DNA from: Superficieibacter electus
GTDB lineage: Bacteria > Pseudomonadota > Gammaproteobacteria > Enterobacterales > Enterobacteriaceae
Reading direction: 5' to 3'
Length of the DNA: 64,000 nt
Assembly (NCBI RefSeq): GCF_002915575.1
Contig: NZ_PQGD01000005.1
Location: 1-64,000, forward strand
Part shown: positions 8,493 through 17,613 of the stretch, one piece after another
How positions within the stretch are numbered: the stretch's first letter is position 1
Layout: the number at the start of each line of letters is the position of its first letter
Notes under the pieces: generated by a model
Database searches by the model: none
What the model was told of the DNA's origin: nothing
What the model saw: only the letters and a program-made list of their open reading frames with translations
Translations under genes and position numbers: made by a program

Positions 8493-9860
8493 TCAGGAAT
8501 CTGGCGTGGTGCTATTTTTAACGAATAGCGTTAACCGATCGCCTGGCTGAAGATTGTCCGTATCGCTATTCCAGCGCATCACATCTTTAATGTTGACGCC
8601 GTGATGTCTGGCGATGCTGGCAAGTGAATCACCTTTACGCACGCGATAGGTAATGCTGTCGTCGTTACTGGCCAGACGCTGTGCGCTACTACCTGCACCC
8701 ACCGTCAGATTTTGACCAATTTTAAGACCTGCACCGCGCAGATTATTCCACTGCTGCAAATCTTTTGCCGTCACGCCCAGGCGAGAGGCAATGCCTGAAA
8801 GCGTGTCACCAGAGCGCACTTTATAGCTGCGACTGGTCAATGGCGTATTGTCAGCCAGTAGACCCGGCTGCACAGCCGCGATTTCACCGGAAGCCAACGA
8901 CTCACGTAGCTGTCTGGCATGCTTCTGCGGCACCATCACATACTGAGGACCGCTGGCACCGAGGGTAGACCCTTTAACGCCAGCATTAAACGTCTTCAGC
9001 TTGGACACTGAGATTCCAGCCATATCAGCCAGTTGCGCCATCTCGACCGGATTATTCAGGCGTACACGCGCCAGCGCACGACTTTCATCTGCGCCCGGCA
9101 GGACAACACCATACCGTTTGCTGTTCTTGAGGATATCACTCAGGGCCAGCATTTTAGGCACGTAAATCTTCGTTTCCTGTGGCAATGAGAGCGACCAAAA
9201 GTCCGTGGGTAAACCGCGAGCTTTATTCGCTTTGATTGCCTTCATGACCCGACCTTCACCGCTGTTATAGGCTGCAACGGTTAACAACCAGTCGCCGTCA
9301 AACATGCGATTAAGACGCTGCATCATATCCAGAGCGGCCGTCGTTGAGGCCACAACGTCACGACGCGCATCATAGTTGCGTGTCTGTTTCAAACCGTAAT
9401 TGCGCCCGGTGCTCGGTATGATCTGCCAGATGCCGGCGGCATTGGCACCAGACGTTGCGTGCGGGTTAAAAGCGCTCTCCACTATGGGTAGTAATACTAG
9501 TTCCATTGGCATGTTACGTTTCTTAACTTGCCCGGCTATCCAGTACATATACGGCTCTGCCCGTAAAGTTACATCGTGGAGATAGCTCTTGTTTCGTAAA
9601 TACTTCTGTTTCTGATCGCGAATCCGGCTGTTTTCCGGAATTCCCATCTTTAGCTCGTCGCCGATAAAAGCCCACAAGTCCTGATCCTGTCCGGTGAATG
9701 TTCCATCGTCCATCCAACGTGCTTGACTGGTAAACTTACCTGCTTCCCCTTGACTAGCCGCAGAAAGGCTCTGTGCGTGCTGTGTAACGTTGCCATCATG
9801 CTGAGACGCCTGGCAACCCACAAGCAGGACAGAGGCGAGTAATATCGCTTTTGCCTTCAT
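8493..9860 (-). CDS. mltD: Membrane-bound lytic murein transglycosylase D
   Basis: A 455-residue lipoprotein that cleaves the MurNAc-GlcNAc bond of peptidoglycan with formation of 1,6-anhydroMurNAc. The signal MKAKAILLASVLLVGC ends in a lipobox with Cys16. The SLT domain follows at about 105-220, with catalytic Glu128 in LPIVESAFNP, the GIWQIIPSTGRNYGL motif and VAAYNSGEGRV. Two LysM peptidoglycan-binding domains lie at about 346-388 and 404-448. Length and domain order match E. coli MltD. It lies 70 nt downstream of gloB on the same strand. Confidence 0.95.
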   Translation of the reverse strand: MKAKAILLASVLLVGCQASQHDGNVTQHAQSLSAASQGEAGKFTSQARWMDDGTFTGQDQDLWAFIGDELKMGIPENSRIRDQKQKYLRNKSYLHDVTLRAEPYMYWIAGQVKKRNMPMELVLLPIVESAFNPHATSGANAAGIWQIIPSTGRNYGLKQTRNYDARRDVVASTTAALDMMQRLNRMFDGDWLLTVAAYNSGEGRVMKAIKANKARGLPTDFWSLSLPQETKIYVPKMLALSDILKNSKRYGVVLPGADESRALARVRLNNPVEMAQLADMAGISVSKLKTFNAGVKGSTLGASGPQYVMVPQKHARQLRESLASGEIAAVQPGLLADNTPLTSRSYKVRSGDTLSGIASRLGVTAKDLQQWNNLRGAGLKIGQNLTVGAGSSAQRLASNDDSITYRVRKGDSLASIARHHGVNIKDVMRWNSDTDNLQPGDRLTLFVKNSTTPDS

Positions 9861-9930
9861 GTGTGTGTCAATAGTTGCTTAAAAGACGACCGATCATAAA
9901 GGTGAAGCCGGCAAAACACAAGTCTGAATG

Positions 9931-10686
9931 TCAGAAATTATCTTTCTTTGCCCTCAACCAGGCAAAACGCTGCTCAGGTTGTTGCAAAGTTGTTTCTTCA
10001 GAAATTATTTTAATTAAATCAATGTCATCAGTTCGTAAAAATAAATTTATCTGGCGCTCATTTTTCAGAATAACCGGAAGTGTCATCTGTTTTTTTGCAC
10101 GTAACTCCTTAACTTTAAGGTAATAATCATTTATGAACGAATCGTGCGGAAGGATGCTTTTGGCAAACTCCATATTTGATAAAGTATACTCATGCGCGCA
10201 ACAAATAACCGTATCAGCGGGTAATGCATTAATCTTTTGTAAAGATTCATACATTTGTGAGGGAGTGCCTTCAAAGAGACGTCCGCAGCCACCAGAAAAC
10301 AGTGTGTCGCCACAAAAAAGATAAGGGTAACTAAAGAAACAAACGTGACCAGCGGTGTGTCCCGGGGTAGCAATAATAGTAAATTCGTGGCCCAAAACAG
10401 AAAGTTTATCCCCCTCATGGACGACCTGAGTGGCTCCCTTGTTTAGCGTCTCTTCTGGCCCATAAACCACAATATCCGGGTAATGGCGGACGATTTCTTT
10501 TACACCACCCGTGTGATCGTTATGATGATGGGTCAGGAAAATCGCCGCAGGCAGCCACTTATTTTTTGACAGAAAGTCCAGAACCGGGCCTGCTTCGCCG
10601 GGATCAACCACGATACAGCGGTTGTCATCGTCATTTAATGTCCAGATGTAGTTATCCTGAAACGCGGGAATACTGTTAAGATTCAT
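9931..10686 (-). CDS. gloB: Hydroxyacylglutathione hydrolase (glyoxalase II)
   Basis: A 251-residue binuclear metallo-beta-lactamase-fold hydrolase that converts S-D-lactoylglutathione to D-lactate and glutathione, the last step of methylglyoxal detoxification. Visible are the [10 protein letters not shown] metal motif, the second His in TPGHTAGH, the bridging Asp in [17 protein letters not shown], and the C-terminal CAHEYTLSN. The frame is open 22 codons further upstream, but MNLNSIPAF at 10686 is the family N-terminus and gives the exact E. coli length. It is divergent from yafS. Confidence 0.95.
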   Translation of the reverse strand: MNLNSIPAFQDNYIWTLNDDDNRCIVVDPGEAGPVLDFLSKNKWLPAAIFLTHHHNDHTGGVKEIVRHYPDIVVYGPEETLNKGATQVVHEGDKLSVLGHEFTIIATPGHTAGHVCFFSYPYLFCGDTLFSGGCGRLFEGTPSQMYESLQKINALPADTVICCAHEYTLSNMEFAKSILPHDSFINDYYLKVKELRAKKQMTLPVILKNERQINLFLRTDDIDLIKIISEETTLQQPEQRFAWLRAKKDNF

Positions 10687-10718
10687 AAATACCTCATAAA
10701 GCGAAGCGGGAGAGTGTG

Positions 10719-11435
10719 ATGAAACCGGCAAGGATTTCCCAGACAGCGCCATCCCCCCATCGCTGGAGTGAACTGCCGAGGGGAAACTACTATCGCGAGG
10801 CTCTGGAGCATCAGCTCAAACCGTGGCTGGCGAAAATGTACGGGTTCCATTTACTTAAAGTGGGCAATTTAAGCGCAGAAATCAACACTGACGCCTGCGC
10901 CATCTCTCACCAGGTAAATGTTTCCTTAAGCGGCGAACCCATGCAGGTAAAAGCCAATCCATTACATTTGCCGTTTGCCGAAAAATCGGTTGATGCCTGC
11001 CTGCTGGCACACACGCTTCCCTGGTGCCAGGACCCTCACCAACTGCTTCGTGAAGCCGATCGCGTATTAATCGACGATGGCTGGCTTATCATTACCGGCT
11101 TTAACCCGTTGAGCCTGATGGGGTTACGCAAACTGGTACCCTTTATGCGAAAAAGGCCGCCCTCAAATAGCCGCATGTTCACCCTGATGCGCCAGATGGA
11201 CTGGCTAACGCTGCTTAATTTTGAAGTCATGCATTATAGCCGCTGTCAGGTTTTACCGTGGACGCGGCAGGGGGGGAAGTTATTGAGCACGCACCTTCCC
11301 GCCCTGGGCTGTCTGCAAGTGATTGTGGCACGTAAACGAACTATCCCGCTTACCCTCAACCCAATGAAGCAGAGTAAAGCAAAACGGCAGATAAGGCAGG
11401 CTGTAGGCGCAACCCGGCAATATCGTAAACCCTGA
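10719..11435 (+). CDS. yafS: YafS, methyltransferase-like protein
   Basis: A 238-residue protein closely matching E. coli YafS, a distant class I methyltransferase (Methyltransf_11-like). Seen: [22 protein letters not shown], the post-SAM strand, then [22 protein letters not shown]. The usual glycine-rich SAM motif I is poorly formed, so activity is uncertain. The start at ATG 10719 lies a few nt after GGGAG; a GTG at 10716 is also in frame. It converges on rnhA with only two bases between the stop codons. Confidence 0.85.
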   Translation: MKPARISQTAPSPHRWSELPRGNYYREALEHQLKPWLAKMYGFHLLKVGNLSAEINTDACAISHQVNVSLSGEPMQVKANPLHLPFAEKSVDACLLAHTLPWCQDPHQLLREADRVLIDDGWLIITGFNPLSLMGLRKLVPFMRKRPPSNSRMFTLMRQMDWLTLLNFEVMHYSRCQVLPWTRQGGKLLSTHLPALGCLQVIVARKRTIPLTLNPMKQSKAKRQIRQAVGATRQYRKP

Positions 11436-11437
11436 AA

Positions 11438-11905
11438 TCAGGCATCAGGCTGATAGCCAACATCTTCCTGAGTTGGATGAGATGCCGCAGCACGCGCCAG
11501 TTCATCACAGCGTTCGTTCTCGGGATGTCCGGCATGGCCTTTCACCCATTCCCAGCGAATTTGATGCTGCCCGAGCGCAGCGTCAAGCCGCTTCCAGAGA
11601 TCAACATTTTTAACCGGCTTTTTCTCGGCCGTCTTCCAGCCACGTTTTTTCCAGTTATGTATCCACTGGGTAATACCCTGCCGGACATATTGGCTATCAG
11701 TGCTAAGAATCACTTCGCAATGTTCTTTCAATGCTTCCAGCGCCACGATCGCGGCCATTAGTTCCATACGATTATTGGTGGTTAACCGATAACCTTCACT
11801 AAAGGTTTTTTCACGCTGTTGATAGCGTAGAATAGCGCCATAGCCACCCGGTCCGGGATTACCGAGGCAAGATCCATCGGTGAAAACTTCTACCTTCTTC
11901 AGCAT
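11438..11905 (-). CDS. rnhA: Ribonuclease HI
   Basis: A 155-residue RNase H that degrades the RNA strand of RNA-DNA hybrids, removing R-loops and primers. The four catalytic acidic residues are in place: Asp10 (FTDGSCLG), Glu48 (NRMELMAA), Asp70 (STDSQYV) and Asp134 (NERCDELA), along with the HAGHPEN histidine loop. The frame is open 14 codons further, but [11 protein letters not shown] at 11905 is the family start and gives the E. coli length. It diverges from dnaQ across a 53-nt gap, as in relatives where the promoters overlap. Confidence 0.96.
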   Translation of the reverse strand: MLKKVEVFTDGSCLGNPGPGGYGAILRYQQREKTFSEGYRLTTNNRMELMAAIVALEALKEHCEVILSTDSQYVRQGITQWIHNWKKRGWKTAEKKPVKNVDLWKRLDAALGQHQIRWEWVKGHAGHPENERCDELARAAASHPTQEDVGYQPDA

Positions 11906-11958
11906 CTCTGGTAGACTTCCTGTGATTAAAAACGACAAGTCTGACACAAATGAACGAT

Positions 11959-12687
11959 ATGAGCACTGCTATTACACGACAGATCGTCCTCGATACCGAA
12001 ACCACCGGTATGAACCAGATTGGCGTTCATTATGAAGGCCATAAGATCATTGAGATCGGTGCTGTTGAGGTGATCAACCGCCGTCTGACCGGTAATAACT
12101 TTCATGTGTATCTGAAACCAGACCGACTGGTCGATCCGGAAGCGTTCGGTGTTCACGGTATTGCCGATGAGTTTCTGCTTGATAAGCCAACCTTTGCGGA
12201 TGTCGCGGATGAGTTCCTTAATTATATTCGCGGCGCTGAGCTGGTGATTCATAACGCCTCGTTTGATATCGGCTTTATGGATTATGAATTCAGCAAGCTA
12301 AACCGTGGCATTCCGAAAACAGACACGTTTTGCAAAGTCACTGACAGTCTGGCGCTGGCGAGGAGAATGTTCCCCGGCAAGCGTAACAGCCTTGATGCGC
12401 TGTGTTCGCGCTATGAGATAGATAACAGCAAGCGAACGCTTCACGGGGCGTTGCTCGACTCCCAAATTCTCGCCGACGTCTACCTGATGATGACCGGTGG
12501 TCAAACGTCTATTGCGTTTGCCATGGAAGGGGAGAGTAAGCAGCAGGTTGATACCGGAATTCAGCGCGGTGTTCGCGCTGCCAGTAAATTGCGGGTGATT
12601 TCTGCCAGCGATGAGGAGCAAGCCGCCCATGAATCCCGGCTGGATTTGGTGCAGAAAAAAGGCGGTAGTTGCCTCTGGCGCGTCTGA
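11959..12687 (+). CDS. dnaQ: DNA polymerase III epsilon subunit (3'-5' proofreading exonuclease)
   Basis: A 242-residue DEDDh exonuclease, the proofreading subunit of the replicative polymerase. Motifs: the Asp-x-Glu pair in [11 protein letters not shown] (ExoI), HNASFDIGF (ExoII), and [14 protein letters not shown] with His and Asp (ExoIII). The C-terminal tail, ending in GGSCLWRV, is the segment that contacts the alpha subunit. An in-frame ATG at 11950 exists, but MSTAITRQ at 11959 is the E. coli start. It diverges from rnhA and is followed by a perfect hairpin and tRNA-Asp. Confidence 0.96.
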   Translation: MSTAITRQIVLDTETTGMNQIGVHYEGHKIIEIGAVEVINRRLTGNNFHVYLKPDRLVDPEAFGVHGIADEFLLDKPTFADVADEFLNYIRGAELVIHNASFDIGFMDYEFSKLNRGIPKTDTFCKVTDSLALARRMFPGKRNSLDALCSRYEIDNSKRTLHGALLDSQILADVYLMMTGGQTSIAFAMEGESKQQVDTGIQRGVRAASKLRVISASDEEQAAHESRLDLVQKKGGSCLWRV

Positions 12688-12700
12688 GCGCCCGGTAAAC

Positions 12701-12735
12701 GCTGCAAAAATCGCCTTGTGGATGATTTTTGCAGC
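12701..12735 (+). terminator. Perfect 12-bp hairpin behind dnaQ, candidate terminator
   Basis: GCTGCAAAAATC at 12701-12712 pairs perfectly with GATTTTTGCAGC at 12724-12735 around an 11-nt loop. The only T run is inside the stem, so it is not a canonical intrinsic terminator; it may be a processing or partial termination site before the tRNA promoter. Confidence 0.5.
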
Positions 12736-12762
12736 AAACGATTCAAAACCCGAGAAAAATCA

Positions 12763-12791
12763 TTGACGATCCGCAAGGCGCACCGTACTAT
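12763..12791 (+). promoter_or_regulatory. Sigma-70 promoter of tRNA-Asp
   Basis: TTGACG (12763-12768), exactly 17 nt of spacer, then TACTAT (12786-12791), placed about 27 nt before the mature tRNA 5' end. The near-consensus -35 element suits a stable-RNA promoter. Confidence 0.75.
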
Positions 12792-12817
12792 TCGCAACGT
12801 TCCCACGGGAACACAGC

Positions 12818-12894
12818 GGAGCGGTAGTTCAGTCGGTTAGAATACCTGCCTGTCACGCAGGGGGTCGCGGGTTCGAGTCCCGTCCGTTCCGCCA
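12818..12894 (+). tRNA. aspV: tRNA-Asp (anticodon GTC)
   Basis: A 77-nt cloverleaf including encoded CCA. The acceptor GGAGCGG pairs with CCGTTCC, the anticodon stem is CCTGC/GCAGG with GTC at 12852-12854, and GGTTCGAGTCC forms the T arm. Position after dnaQ matches aspV of E. coli. The neighbouring chromosome downstream (GntR-ABC-GGT operon) differs from E. coli, consistent with a variable site. Its 3' end is copied at 5605-5618. Confidence 0.95.
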
Positions 12895-12902
12895 CTATTC
12901 AG

Positions 12903-12934
12903 AAAGCCTGAATCAGAAATGATTCAGGCTTTTG
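12903..12934 (+). terminator. Terminator of tRNA-Asp
   Basis: A stem of 13 bp, AAAGCCTGAATCA/TGATTCAGGCTTT, closed by a GAAA loop and running into TTTT, 8 nt behind the tRNA. Confidence 0.9.
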
Positions 12935-12994
12935 TCATTTCAGACATTATCCTTCTTGTACTTACTCTTACCAAACAATATTTTAACAAATTAG

Positions 12995-13050
12995 TGCAAT
13001 TTATTAACAATTGCACAATTACAGTGCGAAAAATGCACTGTAATTGTGCA
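12995..13050. repeat. Two overlapping inverted repeats in the tRNA-Asp to gntR gap
   Basis: A perfect 16-bp inverted repeat, TGCACAATTACAGTGC at 13012-13027 and its complement at 13035-13050, surrounds a 7-nt loop. A shorter repeat, TGCAATT (12995-13001) with AATTGCA (13009-13015), shares TGCA 13012-13015 with it, so the two hairpins exclude each other. No T tract follows. The rest of the 335-nt gap 12935-13269 is AT-rich and holds no gene. Confidence 0.7.
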
Positions 13051-13154
13051 GTCCTTCATCATTTCCCTCATTGTAGTTTTCTGACCTCTGGCCTTTCCGT
13101 AAAAATAAAACCCCTGTAATCATAGCCTTAACCATCAATGGCAAAAAATTCCTG

Positions 13155-13173
13155 AACCAATGTTTTATTGGTT
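13155..13173. promoter_or_regulatory. Candidate operator of the GntR regulator
   Basis: AACCAAT-GTTTT-ATTGGTT is a perfect 7-bp palindrome about 100 nt before the gntR-type gene. A third copy of the half site, AACCAAT, occurs at 13263-13269 directly against the start codon. FadR-type GntR regulators often bind short palindromes with T-G-G-T and A-C-C-A arms, so autoregulation is plausible; this is inference. Confidence 0.55.
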
Positions 13174-13269
13174 CGTAAATTGCTTAGTCATTAGAGCGAT
13201 AAGTAAATGCCCATACTAATAACTTATTGTTAATAAAAACAAAGTAATGATGAGAGCAGGCGAACCAAT

Positions 13270-13989
13270 ATGGAAAAAGCGTCACGGTTTCTGGCAAATT
13301 CCAGTACCGCACTTGAACAACTGCGCGGCCTAATCAACCAGCATGAGTCAACACCGGGCGTGCCGCTTCCTGCCGAGCGTGAGATGGCGGAAACGCTTGG
13401 CGTCGGGCGGCGAGAAATCCGGCGTGCGCTGGATGTGCTGGAGGAAGAAGGGCGTATCTGGCGTAAACAGGGAAAAGGCACCTTTATTGGCCCGGCCGCA
13501 CCAGTTGAACCTCTCGCGCTTCAGGGACTGGTACAACAAACCAATCTGCTGGAAATCATGGAAGCTCGCCTGCAACTTGAACCCGGCCTGGCCCGTCTTG
13601 CGGCGCTGCGTGCCACCAGGGAAAACCTCGCGCTAATGCAGCGCATGCTGGAACGTATCAATAAGGTCAGCCCGGATGACCGCGATCTTAATGAATTGTG
13701 GGACAGTGCGTTTCACCGGGCTATCGCGGAGGCGGCCGGTAATCGTCTGCTACTGGGGCTGTTTGACGCAATCGACGCCGTGCGGCGCGAACCCGCCTGG
13801 CAGCATCTGCGTGAACTGGCACGTACGCCCGAGCGTGTCGATCACTATAACTCCCATCATCACACCATCATTAATGCGATCGTTCAGCGCCAGCCCAATG
13901 AGGCCGCCGCCGCGATGCGCGAACATCTGCTCTCCCTGCAAAATGCCCTGATCCAGGCCATTCATCTTGAGGACGATATCACGCTATGA
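13270..13989 (+). CDS. GntR-family regulator, FadR/FCD subfamily
   Basis: A 239-residue regulator. The N-terminal winged helix (about 10-75) includes LPAEREMAETLGVGRREIRRALDVLEEEG, then WRKQGKGTFIG. The C-terminal FCD effector domain (about 95-230) shows the helical pattern EARLQLEPGLARLAA, FHRAIAEAAGNRLL, and the H-x3-H metal-type motif near HHHTIINAI. The final ATGA overlaps the next gene by 4 nt, so it is the first gene of the operon it probably controls. The ligand is unknown but is likely a metabolite of the imported substrate. Confidence 0.85.
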   Translation: MEKASRFLANSSTALEQLRGLINQHESTPGVPLPAEREMAETLGVGRREIRRALDVLEEEGRIWRKQGKGTFIGPAAPVEPLALQGLVQQTNLLEIMEARLQLEPGLARLAALRATRENLALMQRMLERINKVSPDDRDLNELWDSAFHRAIAEAAGNRLLLGLFDAIDAVRREPAWQHLRELARTPERVDHYNSHHHTIINAIVQRQPNEAAAAMREHLLSLQNALIQAIHLEDDITL

Positions 13990-14999
13990 CGACGATCCCA
14001 TTTAAGGAATCTACGCCCGTACTGCGCCTGCAAAACCTCAACGTCAAATTTGCCGGTTCGCCGGTCAGCGTACTGGATGGTATTTCCCTGACTGTTGAAG
14101 CAGGTGAAACGCTGGCGCTGGTGGGGGAATCCGGCTGCGGTAAAAGTATTACCTCGCTGGCGCTAATGGGATTGCTGCCCGCCAGCGCGCAGATTATCAG
14201 TGGCGATATGCACTTTCGTCGTCACGACCTGCGCAAACTGAGTCCCCGTGAGTATGCTGACCTGCGCGGGCGCGAGCTGGCAATGATATTTCAGGAGCCG
14301 ATGACCTCGCTGAATCCGGCGTTTACGCTTGGCGATCAACTGAGCGAAGCGGTGATGCGCCACCAGAAGGTTGGACGCAAGGAAGCAATGGACATTGCCC
14401 TGCAAATCCTTGAAAAAGTGCAGATCCCGGCGGCAGAAATGCGCCTTAAAGCGTATCCGCATCAACTCTCAGGCGGCATGCGCCAGCGCGTAATGATCGC
14501 CATGGCATTGATTAACCACCCGCGACTGTTAATTGCCGATGAACCGACGACCGCGCTGGACGTGACGATTCAGGCGCAGATCCTCACCCTGCTCAACACC
14601 CTGAAAGAAGAGACCGGCACCGCCGTGCTGATGATCACCCATGACTTAGGCGTGGTCGCAGAAGTGGCGCAGCAGGTGGCGGTCATGTACGCCGGGCAGG
14701 TGGTAGAGCAGGGGAGTGTCGAGGCTATTTTTGCCGATCCACAGCACCCTTACACTGTCGGCCTGATGGGATCGATTCCCTCTCTCGGCGCGCGTAAAGG
14801 TCAGCTTTCTACCATTCCCGGTTCCGTACCGCTCCCGGAAGCGATGCCGCAGGGCTGCCGTTTTGCCACCCGCTGTCCTTTTGCGCAAACCCGCTGCCAT
14901 CAGCATAAACCATCGTTACAAACGCTGGGCGTCAACCATCAGGTCGCCTGTTTCCGTGCGCCGCTGGAACAGCATATTGCGCTGGGAGAAATCGCATGA
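13986..14999 (+). CDS. Dipeptide/oligopeptide-type ABC transporter ATPase (DppD-like)
   Basis: A 337-residue ATPase of the peptide/nickel importer family. Walker A is GESGCGKS, the Q-loop [12 protein letters not shown], the signature LSGGMRQR, Walker B LLIADEPT, and the H-loop ITHDLGVV. The C-terminal oligopeptide-transporter extension has the [14 protein letters not shown] cysteine motif, which in relatives can bind an iron-sulphur cluster. It overlaps both neighbours by 4 nt and works with the DppF-like partner to energise import through the two permeases downstream. Confidence 0.9.
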   Translation: MTTIPFKESTPVLRLQNLNVKFAGSPVSVLDGISLTVEAGETLALVGESGCGKSITSLALMGLLPASAQIISGDMHFRRHDLRKLSPREYADLRGRELAMIFQEPMTSLNPAFTLGDQLSEAVMRHQKVGRKEAMDIALQILEKVQIPAAEMRLKAYPHQLSGGMRQRVMIAMALINHPRLLIADEPTTALDVTIQAQILTLLNTLKEETGTAVLMITHDLGVVAEVAQQVAVMYAGQVVEQGSVEAIFADPQHPYTVGLMGSIPSLGARKGQLSTIPGSVPLPEAMPQGCRFATRCPFAQTRCHQHKPSLQTLGVNHQVACFRAPLEQHIALGEIA

Positions 15000-16078
15000 C
15001 TATACCGATCCTTGAAGCCCGCGATCTGAGTAAACGTTTCCCGGGGCCGAAAAAACTGTTTGCTCCTGCGCGTTATGTCACGGCCGTGGACCGCATTTCA
15101 CTGGCGGTGATGCCTGGTGAAACGTTGGCCATCGTCGGCGAGTCCGGGTCCGGTAAATCGACCCTGGGCCGGTTATTGCTGCGTCTGCTGGCCGCCAGCG
15201 AAGGGCAGGTGTTTTATCAGGGTGAAGAAATTACCCGTGCCACTGGCACTCGCCTCAATCAGCTGCGCCGCGAGCTGCAAATCATTTTTCAGGACCCTTT
15301 CGCCTCATTGAACCCGCGTATGACGGTGCAACAAATTGTCGGCGAGCCGCTGTGGCTGCACCAGAACATGAACAAAGCTGACCGCCGCTATCGGGTTATT
15401 GAGTTGCTGAAAACCGTCGGGCTGCCTGCCGCCTGGGCAGATCGTTTCCCCCATGAATTCTCCGGCGGACAACGGCAGCGCATTGGTATTGCCAGGGCGC
15501 TGGCATCCGGGCCAAAGCTGCTTCTGGGTGATGAGCCAGTCTCAGCGCTGGATGTTTCCGTTCAGGCGCAGGTGGTTAATTTGCTGGAAAGCCTTAAGCA
15601 CCAACTTGGGCTGACAATGATTATTGTTGCACACGGTCTGGCGGTGATCCGCCATATGAGCGATCGCGTGGCAGTCATGTACCTCGGACAAATCGTTGAG
15701 CTTGCCACCGTTGATGAGATTTTTGACGCGCCGCTGCATCCCTACACGCAGGCGTTGATCGCCTCTGCGCCGCAAATGCAGCCGGGAGTAAAACGCGATA
15801 CGCCTCTCTTACAGGGCGACCTGCCGAACCCGGCCAGCCCGCCTGACGGATGTCGCTTTCATACCCGTTGCCCCTATGTGACCGATCAATGCCGCCAGAT
15901 TGAACCCATCAATCAGGTGCTGAGTGGCGGACGACAAATTGCCTGTCACCGCTGGCAGGAGCTGAACCGCGATCGCAGTGTGATCCAGGTTGCGCCACCC
16001 TCCGCCGCCTTTTTACGTCGCCGCGCACTGTTTGAGCAGGCGGCAACCCATTCCTCTCTTCCGGCAAGGAACTCATGA
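14996..16078 (+). CDS. Dipeptide/oligopeptide-type ABC transporter ATPase (DppF-like)
   Basis: A 360-residue partner ATPase. Walker A is GESGSGKS, the Q-loop IIFQDPFASLNP, the signature FSGGQRQR, and the C-terminal cysteine motif CRFHTRCPYVTDQC. Two small departures from the family are visible: Walker B reads LLLGDEPV, and the H-loop reads IVAHGLAV where AHDLAV is usual. The catalytic Glu and His themselves remain. A tail of about 30 residues beyond the usual end is rich in Arg and Ala. It overlaps the binding-protein gene by 4 nt. Confidence 0.88.
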   Translation: MTIPILEARDLSKRFPGPKKLFAPARYVTAVDRISLAVMPGETLAIVGESGSGKSTLGRLLLRLLAASEGQVFYQGEEITRATGTRLNQLRRELQIIFQDPFASLNPRMTVQQIVGEPLWLHQNMNKADRRYRVIELLKTVGLPAAWADRFPHEFSGGQRQRIGIARALASGPKLLLGDEPVSALDVSVQAQVVNLLESLKHQLGLTMIIVAHGLAVIRHMSDRVAVMYLGQIVELATVDEIFDAPLHPYTQALIASAPQMQPGVKRDTPLLQGDLPNPASPPDGCRFHTRCPYVTDQCRQIEPINQVLSGGRQIACHRWQELNRDRSVIQVAPPSAAFLRRRALFEQAATHSSLPARNS

Positions 16079-17595
16079 TAATGACAATGCGTAATTCTCT
16101 TTTGACCGTACTGGGAAGTGTTATGTTGCTTGGGGCGGCGCTGCCAGCGCAGGCTGATAATGTGCTGCGAATTGGTCTGGGTGCCGATCCGGACATGCTT
16201 GACCCGCATCTGGCGCGCACCTATTACGGGCGATTTGTCTTCGCTTCACTGTGCGACCGGCTGGTGGATGTGGACGAGAACCTGAAGGTTGTTCCCGGCC
16301 TGGCGAAAGACTGGGCGTGGAGTGACGACGGTAAAACGCTGACCATGAATCTGCGCGAAGGCGTAACCTTCCACGATGGCGAGAAATTCGACGCTGCGGC
16401 AGCCAAATACAACCTTGACCGTGCGCTAACCCTGAAAGGCTCACTGCGCAAAAGTGAAATTTCCTCTATCGAGTCGGTAGAAGTCACCAGCCCGACACAA
16501 ATTGCCCTGCATCTGAAAACGCCGGATGCCGCGCTGCTGATGCAGCTTACCGACCGCGCCGGGGCGATGCTGGCACCGGAGGCCGCGAAAAAACCCGATT
16601 TTGCCGCGCATCCTGTATGCTCCGGTCCGTACAAATTTGACAGCCGCGTCTCGCAGGACCGCATTGTACTGAGCCGTTTCGACAATTACTGGAACAAAAG
16701 CGCGTATCACTTCGACAAAATTATCTATCTGCCGATCCCGGATGCGTCAGTGCGGCTGGCTAACCTGCGTGCAGGCGATCTGGATCTCACCGAAGGCATC
16801 GCCGCCAGCGATGTCAAAACCGTCGAGGCGGACAGCAAACTGGCACTCGCCAAAGTGACCGGCCTTGGCTATCAGGGCATCACCTTTAACATCAATAACG
16901 GCAAGGTGCCGGCGAACGATCCGTTCAAGGATGCCCGCGTGCGTGAAGCGTTCTCGCTGGCCATCGACCGTGACGCGCTGAATCAGGTGGTATTTGAAGG
17001 ATTATACACCCCCTCAAACCAGGCATTTTCCCCGGTCAGTCCCTATCACGTCAAAGTACCGGTTCCACCACGCGACGTGGAAAAAGCGCAGGCGCTGCTG
17101 AAGGCCGCCGGGGTGACGACCCCACTGAAGGTGAATCTGCTGGTGCCGAACAACCCGACATCACAGCAAGTCGGCCAGGTACTACAGGCGATGGTCGGCG
17201 AGGCTGGCTTTACGCTCAACCTGCAAATGACCGAGTTCGCCACGCTGCTCGATCGTCAGCAAAGCGGTGACTATCAGTTAAGTTTTTCCGGCTGGTCCGG
17301 TCGCCCGGACCCGGATGGCAGCATCTACAGCTTTATCAATAGTAAAGGCACCCTCAACGATGGTCGCTACAGCAATGCGCAGGTTGATGAATGGCTGGCC
17401 CAGGCGCGCCTGAGCAACGATCCGGCCGTGCGCCAGCCGTTGTATGACAAGGTCGTTAAGCAACTGCAAACCGATATGCCGATCGCTTATCTCTATTTTG
17501 AACCGCGCATTTTTGGCCTGAATAAAAAAGTGCAGGGTTTTAAACCTTACCCGGACGGCATTGTGCGCGTGGCGGGTCTGACGCTGGCGCAATAA
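16075..17595 (+). CDS. ABC transporter substrate-binding protein, family 5
   Basis: A 506-residue periplasmic binding protein of the SBP_bac_5 (peptide/nickel) family. The export signal is MRNSLLTVLGSVMLLGAALPAQA, preceded by two optional extra starts (ATGs at 16075, 16081 and 16087 are all in frame). Family landmarks: LRIGLGADPDMLDPHLARTYYG near the mature N-terminus, LAKDWAWSDDGKTLTMNLREGVTFHDGEKF, ARVREAFSLAIDRDAL, and SGWSGRPDPDG. No Cys for lipidation. It fixes substrate choice; context with a gamma-glutamyltransferase suggests peptides or gamma-glutamyl compounds. Confidence 0.9.
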   Translation: MIMTMRNSLLTVLGSVMLLGAALPAQADNVLRIGLGADPDMLDPHLARTYYGRFVFASLCDRLVDVDENLKVVPGLAKDWAWSDDGKTLTMNLREGVTFHDGEKFDAAAAKYNLDRALTLKGSLRKSEISSIESVEVTSPTQIALHLKTPDAALLMQLTDRAGAMLAPEAAKKPDFAAHPVCSGPYKFDSRVSQDRIVLSRFDNYWNKSAYHFDKIIYLPIPDASVRLANLRAGDLDLTEGIAASDVKTVEADSKLALAKVTGLGYQGITFNINNGKVPANDPFKDARVREAFSLAIDRDALNQVVFEGLYTPSNQAFSPVSPYHVKVPVPPRDVEKAQALLKAAGVTTPLKVNLLVPNNPTSQQVGQVLQAMVGEAGFTLNLQMTEFATLLDRQQSGDYQLSFSGWSGRPDPDGSIYSFINSKGTLNDGRYSNAQVDEWLAQARLSNDPAVRQPLYDKVVKQLQTDMPIAYLYFEPRIFGLNKKVQGFKPYPDGIVRVAGLTLAQ

Positions 17596-17613
17596 ACGGC
17601 GCAAGGAGAAACC

